Origin: Burkholderiaceae bacterium
GTDB lineage: Bacteria > Pseudomonadota > Gammaproteobacteria > Burkholderiales > Burkholderiaceae_D
Assembly (NCBI GenBank): GCA_030158675.1
Contig: JAOASL010000027.1
Span: forward strand, 1 to 42,331
Direction of reading: 5' to 3'
Length of the DNA: 42,331 nt
Shown here: piece by piece, positions 22,202-29,406 of the stretch
Numbering within the stretch: the first letter of the stretch is position 1
Layout: the number at the start of each line of letters is the position of its first letter
The notes under the pieces: model-generated
What the model saw: only the letters and a program-made list of their open reading frames with translations
Database searches by the model: none
Told to the model about the DNA's origin: nothing
Translations under genes and position numbers: made by a program

Positions 22202-22630
22202 ATGCAACGAAACACCTCATTTAGCTACTCCGCACAAAGCCGTGTTTTTGAAACAAGGACGGATTTTGGCGCCCAAATGTTCGGCGAGCTTTCAGGTGCT
22301 GACAAGTCGACCGGACTGGGAAGCTGTGCTGCTTCACTCTTCACATCAAAAATCGCAGAGCATCCGATTCACGCAGCGATGAAATCCCATGTGCTGACAT
22401 CCTTTCAGCTGCACAACACACACAACATAGATACAAAAAATGTAATTGCAGCTTTGCTGATGGCTAGCGGTGCGCCACCCGATAACAACTGCAAGAGCCC
22501 GAAAGATCGCAGAGGAACATCCGAAACGGACATGGAAATTCCTACGCAAATCAACATGGCCGTGAACGTTCACAAGCCGGATTCTGATGAAACCCGCGAG
22601 CCCACCGTGCCTCGCAGTCTCGTACCTTAA
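22202..22630 (+). CDS. 142-aa islet protein with an isolated CX5R motif (SopB-like fragment?)
   Basis: No family is recognised over its full length. At C97-R103 it carries CKSPKDR followed by RG, matching the CKSGKDRTG phosphatase signature of both large islet proteins, including the preceding Asn. The upstream residues IAALLMASG resemble IALLSSLMSSG of the second SopB-like protein with a two-residue insertion. The remaining phosphatase domain is missing and the sequence around it is not clearly homologous. Translation is likely real: GGAGG at 22189-22193 sits eight bases ahead of the ATG, inside the end of chaperone 1, with only three bases between genes. Base composition is lower in GC than its neighbours. 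It may be a decayed effector remnant or a small separate effector; I cannot decide. Confidence 0.5.
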   Translation: MQRNTSFSYSAQSRVFETRTDFGAQMFGELSGADKSTGLGSCAASLFTSKIAEHPIHAAMKSHVLTSFQLHNTHNIDTKNVIAALLMASGAPPDNNCKSPKDRRGTSETDMEIPTQINMAVNVHKPDSDETREPTVPRSLVP

Positions 22631-22777
22631 GTACAGGCCGGACACCACTCACATGGCAGGACCTTGAAAGATTGATGGAATGACCTGAAGAGCAATCACA
22701 AACAATTCGGAAGCATGCAAGCCGATCGTCCATCCATGGGCAAGCTGCCGTCCATCGGAATGCGTGGAGGAGTGACA

Positions 22778-23275
22778 ATGATCCAAACGAGAAAAACCGT
22801 CGAACAATGGCTGGTGAATCGGGTTCCCGGCGCAAAGCTCGATGCATCCGGTATCGCAGTGATCCGCCGCGACGACGACACCGCCATTGTTCTGGAAGTG
22901 CCCCCCGACAGCGAGATCTGCCATCTGTGCGCGCTGGTCAGTCCGCTGCCCGAGGGCGCGCGCGAAGCCGCCTTGCTGGCCGCACTCGAACTGAACCGCT
23001 TTGGTCGGCCTCTCGGCGGCTGCTGGCTGGCATGGGAAGACGACGTGCAGATGCTGACGCTGTGTCACAACGTGCTGGTGCCTGCCACCGATGCGATCGG
23101 CTTCGGCAATACGCTCGACAATTTCCTGATGGCGCTCGATATCGCACGCGAACAACTGCGGGTTGGGGACGCGGCAGACGAGATGAACGCCAGCGCCGAT
23201 GACCCCGCTGAATCGTCGCGTGCCGGACCATCGGGTATAGCGCCCGATCGGGCGCTTCCTGGTATGCGGGTGTGA
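22778..23275 (+). CDS. CesT-type type III secretion chaperone, copy 2
   Basis: A 165-residue paralogue of the chaperone at 21713-22198. The start at 22778 is chosen over an in-frame ATG at 22715 because GGAGG lies seven bases upstream and because the N-terminus MIQTRKTVEQWLVNRVPG aligns with copy 1. Residues from PGAKLD to AREQLRV are identical to copy 1. The first 16 residues are only similar and the last ~36 are unrelated (acidic then Pro/Gly/Arg). It stops three bases before the lipase-like gene, suggesting it serves that protein. Differences at the ends, which flank the usual effector-binding and dimer surfaces, could alter client choice; this is inference. Confidence 0.75.
   Translation: MIQTRKTVEQWLVNRVPGAKLDASGIAVIRRDDDTAIVLEVPPDSEICHLCALVSPLPEGAREAALLAALELNRFGRPLGGCWLAWEDDVQMLTLCHNVLVPATDAIGFGNTLDNFLMALDIAREQLRVGDAADEMNASADDPAESSRAGPSGIAPDRALPGMRV
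22826..23163 (+). repeat. 338-bp direct repeat, copy B (inside chaperone 2)
   Basis: Second copy of the repeat at 21761-22098, with one silent base difference at 22846. The flanks are diverged, so the repeat is confined to the chaperone core. Confidence 0.95.
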
Positions 23276-23278
23276 ATC

Positions 23279-24517
23279 ATGCAACGGCTCATGAACGCCT
23301 CACCACCGGCGAACACTGTACCCCTGAGCACCACAGCGCTTCAGTCGCAGGCCGCACCTGCAAGTGCCGTCCCGCCCCACCCTGCCGCGCACGCCGCCAA
23401 TGTCGCCGTGCAAACGGGCGCAGCCCATCCGACGCAGGTGGCGATGGCCGCCACGCCACTGAATGCCGCCCCGCATCACGCCGCAGCACCGATGTCGCCC
23501 GCTGTCCGTGCGTCGCTGCGGCTTGACAAGGAATTTGACGCCGAGGCAAGCCAGGGCACACGCATCCACTTTACGGCGCTATCGGATTACGAAGATCAGG
23601 CGGCCAGGCATTTTTTCGGGCAGCGGCAAATGGTCGAGAAGCAAGGTGGCAATCCGTACGCCGACTTCAGGACCGAACGCCATGCCGCGATGGCCAACCG
23701 GCACAGCTCGCCGATCGATGTCAGCGAAACGAAATCCTATAAGGCGCTCAGCGCCAACCGGCAAAACATATCCGTGAGCCTGGACGATCGCTTCGACGGC
23801 AAATCGCCACTGGAATACTGGTTGCCGAAAGATTCGAAGTTCCGCAGCGTGCTGGAGCCCGGACTGGGCTCCATCCGTGACATTCAGTCCGGCTTGAATG
23901 CGCAACTCGTTCGCCGCGATGGCAAACCCGCTGGTTCGCCGGATCGCTACATCCTGACTTTTCCCGGCACTGGCGTCGTCGACACGGCGGGGGCGCAATG
24001 GAAAACGAATGTCCGACAGTTTCTGGGCATAGGCGGTGTGCCGCCGATGTACCGGCAAGCAGTTGAACTGGCGAAAGAGATTCAACAACGGTTGCCCCCA
24101 GGGTGCGAACTGGAGCTGTGCGGTCATTCACTGGGGGGCGGCATTGCCAGTTTTGTCGGCCTCAGCCTGAACCTGAATACGGTCGGATTCAACTCCGCAC
24201 CGCTAGGTCCGGCCTGCATCAAGGCACTTGGCAAAGCCAATGCGCTGACACGGGAACGCCTGGACAAATTGCGCCAGATCCGAACCGAAGGCGACCCGGT
24301 CACCAGCCGAGGCGTCAACAAAACGCTCGCACGACTGGCCCATGGCGCCATCCGGTTCGGGGCGCGCGTGCCGCAGCTTGCGGGCACCGTGTACAAAATC
24401 AGCCGGCATAGTGATTTCAATACCCCGGGATCGGCGCTCGAAAGGCATACAACCAAAGGTTTCCAGCGTGCTTATCCGGCAGCTGCCACGGCGGCGGCGC
24501 ACAAGGCATCTCCTTGA
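23279..24517 (+). CDS. Lipase-like serine hydrolase, candidate type III effector
   Basis: A 412-residue protein. Residues 1-80 are Ala/Pro/Thr-rich, low in complexity and lack a signal peptide. From about 215 it shows an alpha/beta-hydrolase of the class 3 lipase type: YILTFPGTGVVDTAG, then ELCGHSLGGGIASFVGLSL with nucleophile S284 in GHSLGG. NTVGFNSAPLG follows, then EGDPVTSRG with D339 as the likely acid and H377 or H390 as the histidine. It begins three bases after the second chaperone, with a weak ribosome binding site, so translational coupling is likely. Bacterial effectors with this domain act as phospholipases or acyl hydrolases in host cells. That role, and secretion, are inferred from the setting. 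ATG at 23291 is an alternative start. Confidence 0.75.
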   Translation: MQRLMNASPPANTVPLSTTALQSQAAPASAVPPHPAAHAANVAVQTGAAHPTQVAMAATPLNAAPHHAAAPMSPAVRASLRLDKEFDAEASQGTRIHFTALSDYEDQAARHFFGQRQMVEKQGGNPYADFRTERHAAMANRHSSPIDVSETKSYKALSANRQNISVSLDDRFDGKSPLEYWLPKDSKFRSVLEPGLGSIRDIQSGLNAQLVRRDGKPAGSPDRYILTFPGTGVVDTAGAQWKTNVRQFLGIGGVPPMYRQAVELAKEIQQRLPPGCELELCGHSLGGGIASFVGLSLNLNTVGFNSAPLGPACIKALGKANALTRERLDKLRQIRTEGDPVTSRGVNKTLARLAHGAIRFGARVPQLAGTVYKISRHSDFNTPGSALERHTTKGFQRAYPAAATAAAHKASP

Positions 24518-24684
24518 GCTATTGCAGGATCGACTGATGATTTCCCGCTGCGCTATGCAGTCGCCTTCATAAGTAGTGCAGCGGAATTCTGGTCGGCGGA
24601 TGCACATCAGCCGATGATATCGGTTCGCTTTATTGCTTTGTTTCAGGACACTTTCACTCGCAGCAGGGATTCGGAGGATGGATC

Positions 24685-27600
24685 ATGAATAAATCGCCGT
24701 CAGCATTGCTTGGTTCCAATCCCGTTATTAATACCAGCGATACGGGATTTAATTCTGGCAATGGAAGCAAAAAAGAAAAATTGCCACCGAATCCCACTCC
24801 ACACCGGACTAATGACATAACTAGTCTGGAAATCTCGGACGAAGACGATGCCAGCTTTGAAGATTTTGATGAAGTTTTGAGTACTATTTCTCCGCCTTCG
24901 AACAGAAAAAAATCTACCGATAGCCCAGGAAATTTTTATTCCGATAGAATCGATACTTCGGACGATGATATTATCGGACAAGCTTTAGCTGATTATCAAT
25001 CACCTTTGAAAAATAAAAATAAAGAAAAAGAAAGAAAAAATTCTTCGGAAGCAAAATTCAGCAGTAATAAAAAATTAAATTCAAAAAATCCATCCGCTTT
25101 AGTTTCATCTTCAACTGTTCTATATTCAACAAAAAATAATTTTTCCAGGAATATGGATGGAAGTGATTTTAATGACAACGACAACGATAGCGACAATCTG
25201 CCGAACAAGTCTCCCCACAATAAATCTGCTGAGCGGCCAAAGGCGACTGAGAGCAACACCCCGGTCCGCACGCCGAGCAGTAACTCGGGCAGCAGTTCTG
25301 GCATTGCTCCGGGCGCCGCCCCCAAAAAGGTCAGCGGTAGCGATAGCACTACCGAAAAACTTATCGCCGACGAAGATTTCTACGATGACGATCAAAACGC
25401 CGAAGACGACTATGACTACGACTACGACAATAGCTACGAAGACGACCAAGACTCCACCATTCAAACGCAACTCGCAGATATTCAGGAAGATCTGGAAACA
25501 TTAGAGGAAATAGTGGATCAGGAGGCTCCAAACTCTCCGGCAAAACGCAAGTTAATGACTCTGCTGAATGCGGCTTCTGAGGCCGCAAAAGACGTCAAAA
25601 AACAGCAATCGATTCCGCGTGTGCAGTCTGAAAATTTCAGTGCGGTCAGACAAAAACTTGAAAACACGGTAAAAATATTGCTGAAATTAAAAGAAGACTC
25701 CAAATCAGCCTCGGATGCGACAAAATCCTCATCCAGTACCAGTTCAACTACACCGGGCTCGACCGACCCGGTGATTGACGAGGCCACGCAGATACTCTCC
25801 ACACTGGAAGCGAATGAGCAAGCGTTCCTGAAACACCATCTGCCTTCACAGGAAAACAAAGACAAGCTGCAAAATCAAATCGACGAAACGCTGAAGGTTA
25901 TTGACAGGCTGAAAAAGAATAAAAATTTATTTAAAAAAGATCTGGCAGAGGATTTAATTATTGAGCTTGCATCGCAACTACAGCAATTGCATGAATTGAG
26001 GACAGACATTGAAAATTATGAAAGCCCCAATTCAAATATAAAAATCCTGGAAGAAAAAAAATTGTATGTCGATGCGGCATGTGCGATCTTTCAATCAATG
26101 ATTGACGACGTGCCGCCAAACATAAAAGGATACAAAATACATATTTTTTCCAAAGCAGGCCATAGCAAAAATAAAGAGAGCCAATTCAACGCCGATGCGC
26201 AGGCTTTATTAAATATTTTCCAGAGCCGCAGCAAAATCCTGAGTGAATGCATTGCTACCGGGAAAAAACCTATAGATATGCCGGATTTAGTTTCGCAAAC
26301 CAGCAAACCATCCGAACTCATAAAAAATATACAAAAAAAATACAAGAAAAAATTTAATGATATTTCTTTGGACGATGCCGCATTTGAGAAAAATTGGATT
26401 CCAGGAGTAATTGATGCATTCCTGGAAAAATACAGGGAAGTTGGCTCGTACAATAGCAACGGCATGCTCTACAGTGCAAAAATCCGTGTGCTGAACGAGC
26501 AAAGAGACTGGAAAATCATCGAAAATGAATTTCTGGTTCCGGTATCTCTCAGTTCCGGCAGCATGCCATGGCCTAAAGCTGCCGATACTACCGAAGAGTT
26601 TTTTTCGGCAACGGCCAACGCCAAAGTTAAAACGGTGACCACCCCGGTAGGTCATGTATTCAATGCACTCGGAAATTTAATCGAAGGCGGCTGGTCGACG
26701 ATCGCTGAATACAGTTTCGGCAGCTATCAAAGTACCGATCCCGCCAATCCCGGGAAAAAAATAACTACTGGCCGAAATTCTCACTCCACCACAGAACACC
26801 TGCATGCCGTCAACGCGGCCAGAACGGAAATCAAAACTGGTGATGAGAGTCTGTTCAGCGGTACTCGGCACGGAACACTTTCTGCGTATCATCTGTATCC
26901 GAAAATGCTCAGAAAAATGAGCTACAACCGCCTGAAGATGTTGGCGACAGATCTGATAAGCCAGGCTCCTCTGCCCTCTACCAATCCATTTGACGACACT
27001 ACCCTGACCCCGCTGGATGAGGAGTGGGCTAAAGCAATGAAAAAAATTGGGGCAGTCAATGACCACGATGGTTCGCCGAAGGTATCGGATAAGTCAATAG
27101 AGGCTTTTTTGAAAAAGGCCTTCAGCGATGAAAAATTTTGTGCGCTGATGCGCAGGAAAGTCGCATTGAATCGCGCGCGCGAAATTTTTCTTTCAGAGGC
27201 ACTCGGCAATGAAAATATGCTCAGCCGAATTCAAAACGGTGAACCGGTACACTTTAATTCAATATCACTGATTACTCCTGATCGGATGCGGAATTTTCTG
27301 GCCAAGCTGTTTCCTAAAAAATTCGGGAACCATGATGAGCTGACCATGCGGCGCGAGGAAGTGCAGGCATGGAAAGATTTGCAGGGGGAGATTGACCAGG
27401 GTCGGTGTGAAATCGACGGCACTATCGTCAATGCGAAAATTCACAGCTTCAGCGTCGGCGTCAATCAGCTGTCGCTGGAATCTGGCAGCCAAGTAGCACG
27501 CTCGCTGTGGAGTGGCTGGAACACGGTGGAAGACGACAACCTGGAAGCGATCACCGCATTGATCGGCGATCCGGCCAAGGTGATGGCGGGTACCTTTGGT

Positions 27601-28191
27601 GGCCAGGTGGGTGAGGCCATTGCCGAGCAAGTTAAAAATTTTTCATCGGCCTCCGGGTCGAATGCCGCCCAAGTCAAAGCCGAGGCTAACGACAAGCTCG
27701 AGCAGATCAAAGTATTGGCCTCGCAGCTTGCCGCGATGTGGCAATCCGGCGAATACCGGCATGATGGGGACCAGCCGTACAAATTTGCAGCGCGCATCGC
27801 GCTGCTGTCTTCGCTGATGAGCAGTGGCACCAGCTTCGGTTGCAAGAGCGGGAAAGACCGTACCGCGCAGCTTGATCTCGAATGCAAGCTGCTGGCGTTC
27901 CAGGGCTTGCAACGCGCCCATGAAGGCCCGTGGCTCCGCACTGCGGATGGCATGAAAGAACATGCCATACCCCCGCCGTACAAAGGCCGAACCGACTTCG
28001 ATCGCTACCAGATGCTGTCTTTTATCTTCAAGGACAAGAGCCGAACCGAAATGCAGCGCTACAACACTGGCGTTGAAGGCTCGAAGCTGAATTACTGGCG
28101 CGAGCTGTACGGCAGTTTCATTCCGGCCGGTGAAGATGCCGACTGGATCGGTAATGAGTTCCGCGGACAGTCGTTGAGGGTCAAAGCCTAA
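24685..28191 (+). CDS. Second SopB/IpgD-like phosphatase with long acidic low-GC N-terminus, candidate type III effector
   Basis: An 1168-residue paralogue of the protein at 18702-21656. The active site [10 protein letters not shown] starts at C1053 (R1059), the upstream motif FSVGVNQLSL is at 922-931, and QRYNTGVEGSKLN follows. Further matches to the first paralogue are NYESPNS at N444 and LFSGTRHGTLSAY near 723. Residues 1-300 are disordered, rich in Ser, Asn, Lys and Asp, with acidic runs such as DYDYDYDNSYEDDQD and basic runs such as KNKNKEKERKN. Base composition is strikingly AT-rich in the first part (13 of 60 bases are G or C at 25021-25080) and rises toward the chromosomal level near the 3' end, as if pieces of different origin were joined. 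GGAGG stands seven bases before the ATG. No chaperone gene follows directly. The 167-base gap before it shows no clear promoter. Confidence 0.8.
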   Translation: MNKSPSALLGSNPVINTSDTGFNSGNGSKKEKLPPNPTPHRTNDITSLEISDEDDASFEDFDEVLSTISPPSNRKKSTDSPGNFYSDRIDTSDDDIIGQALADYQSPLKNKNKEKERKNSSEAKFSSNKKLNSKNPSALVSSSTVLYSTKNNFSRNMDGSDFNDNDNDSDNLPNKSPHNKSAERPKATESNTPVRTPSSNSGSSSGIAPGAAPKKVSGSDSTTEKLIADEDFYDDDQNAEDDYDYDYDNSYEDDQDSTIQTQLADIQEDLETLEEIVDQEAPNSPAKRKLMTLLNAASEAAKDVKKQQSIPRVQSENFSAVRQKLENTVKILLKLKEDSKSASDATKSSSSTSSTTPGSTDPVIDEATQILSTLEANEQAFLKHHLPSQENKDKLQNQIDETLKVIDRLKKNKNLFKKDLAEDLIIELASQLQQLHELRTDIENYESPNSNIKILEEKKLYVDAACAIFQSMIDDVPPNIKGYKIHIFSKAGHSKNKESQFNADAQALLNIFQSRSKILSECIATGKKPIDMPDLVSQTSKPSELIKNIQKKYKKKFNDISLDDAAFEKNWIPGVIDAFLEKYREVGSYNSNGMLYSAKIRVLNEQRDWKIIENEFLVPVSLSSGSMPWPKAADTTEEFFSATANAKVKTVTTPVGHVFNALGNLIEGGWSTIAEYSFGSYQSTDPANPGKKITTGRNSHSTTEHLHAVNAARTEIKTGDESLFSGTRHGTLSAYHLYPKMLRKMSYNRLKMLATDLISQAPLPSTNPFDDTTLTPLDEEWAKAMKKIGAVNDHDGSPKVSDKSIEAFLKKAFSDEKFCALMRRKVALNRAREIFLSEALGNENMLSRIQNGEPVHFNSISLITPDRMRNFLAKLFPKKFGNHDELTMRREEVQAWKDLQGEIDQGRCEIDGTIVNAKIHSFSVGVNQLSLESGSQVARSLWSGWNTVEDDNLEAITALIGDPAKVMAGTFGGQVGEAIAEQVKNFSSASGSNAAQVKAEANDKLEQIKVLASQLAAMWQSGEYRHDGDQPYKFAARIALLSSLMSSGTSFGCKSGKDRTAQLDLECKLLAFQGLQRAHEGPWLRTADGMKEHAIPPPYKGRTDFDRYQMLSFIFKDKSRTEMQRYNTGVEGSKLNYWRELYGSFIPAGEDADWIGNEFRGQSLRVKA

Positions 28192-28243
28192 CGCGTAGCG
28201 CCGGCAATAGCGCGGCATGGCCGACCGGGCAGCCGGCCTCCGG

Positions 28244-28276
28244 TATAATCTCGGGTTTTTGCAGGAAGCCCGAGAT
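28244..28276 (+). promoter_or_regulatory. prfB promoter core and hairpin around the ribosome binding site
   Basis: TATAAT at 28244-28249 is a perfect -10 box 30 bases before the prfB start; the -35 region is poor. An 8-bp perfect inverted repeat (ATCTCGGG at 28248-28255, CCCGAGAT at 28269-28276) encloses a 13-base loop that contains AGGAAG, the likely ribosome binding site. Transcripts starting from this -10 box would begin near the end of the first arm. The full hairpin would therefore form only in read-through RNA from the islet, or act as a DNA operator. Confidence 0.5.
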
Positions 28277-28278
28277 CC

Positions 28279-29383
28279 ATGGAAGCCGAACGCCTCAACG
28301 CCCTCACCGCCCTGCTCGCCGACCTGACCGCACGCGAGCAAGATCTTCGGGGGTATCTTTGACTTCGATCTGAAGTCAGAGAAACTCGAACAAGTCAACG
28401 CCGAGCTGGAAGACTCCGCCGTCTGGGACGACCCCAAACGCGCGCAGGATCTCGGCCGGGAAAAAAAATCCCTGGAAGCGGTCGTCGAATCACTGACATT
28501 CATCCACGGCGGGCTGCAGGATGCCTGCGACCTGCTGGAGATGGCGCGCGAGGAAGAAGACGAGGATACCCTCGTCGCCGTCGAAGCCGATGCGCACGAA
28601 TTACGCACCCAGGTAGAAGGCTTGGAATTCCGGCGGATGTTCTCCAACCCGCTCGACAAAAACAACTGCTTTATCGACATCCAGGCCGGTGCCGGCGGTA
28701 CCGAAGCTCAGGACTGGGCGTCGATGCTGCTGCGCCAGTATCTGCGCTACTGCGAGCGCAAGGGCTTCAAGACTGAGATTCTCGAACAGTCGGACGGCGA
28801 AGTCGCCGGCCTCAAGACCGCCACCATCAAGGTCGAGGGCGACTATGCGTATGGCTTTCTGCGCACCGAAACCGGCGTGCACCGGCTGGTGCGCAAGTCA
28901 CCGTTCGATTCGGCCGGCGGTCGCCACACTTCGTTCTCCAGTCTGTTCGTCTACCCGGAAGTCGATGAATCGCTCGAGATCGACGTCAATCCGGCCGATG
29001 TGCGTGTCGATACCTATCGCGCGTCCGGCGCGGGCGGCCAGCACATCAACAAGACCGACTCGGCGGTGCGCCTGACCCACCTGCCTTCCGGCATCGTCGT
29101 CCAGTGCCAGAACGACCGTAGCCAGCACCGCAACCGCGCCGAGGCGTGGGCGATGCTGAAGTCGCGGCTGTATGAACTCGAGCTGCGCAAGCGCATGAGC
29201 GAGCAACAGAAGCTGGAAGACTCCAAGACGGATATCGGCTGGGGCCACCAGATCCGTTCGTATGTGCTGGACCAGTCGCGCATCAAGGATCTGCGCACGA
29301 ACTTCGAAACCGGCAATACCAAGGCGGTGCTCGATGGCGACATCGATGATTTCATCGCTGCCTCGCTCAAGCAAGGCGTCTGA
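28279..29383 (+). CDS. prfB: Peptide chain release factor 2, with programmed +1 frameshift
   Basis: Releases polypeptides at UGA and UAA stop codons. The gene is read in two frames: 27 codons from ATG 28279 to CTT 28357-28359, then an in-frame TGA. Skipping T28360 continues at GAC into a frame that ends at 29383, giving 367 residues. Key motifs are the stop-codon-reading SPF in [11 protein letters not shown] and the catalytic GGQ in [12 protein letters not shown]. The residue three before that GGQ block is Ala rather than the Thr of E. coli K-12. The start gives [20 protein letters not shown], normal for this family. It precedes lysS by 23 bases, the classical prfB-lysS pair. Confidence 0.96.
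28349..28363 (+). promoter_or_regulatory. prfB +1 frameshift site
   Basis: An internal Shine-Dalgarno-like GGGGG precedes TAT CTT TGA C. This is the standard arrangement in which the ribosome slips from CTT onto TTT when RF2 is scarce, so the protein controls its own level. Confidence 0.95.
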
Positions 29384-29406
29384 GCCCCCGAAAAACAGAG
29401 AACATC

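Noticed and set aside
22631-22777. A second start for chaperone 2 at 22715 adding 21 residues
   Set aside because: The added residues have no match in copy 1 and the internal ATG at 22778 has a perfect ribosome binding site.
18462-28278. Mobile element or attachment site flanking the islet
   Set aside because: I looked for transposase or integrase frames, terminal inverted repeats and direct repeats at both edges and saw none; the 338-bp repeat is internal and coding.
28541-29383. prfB as a shorter 280-residue gene starting at 28541
   Set aside because: The upstream 27 codons plus the frameshift site restore the normal RF2 N-terminus, so the short version is an artefact of ignoring the frameshift.
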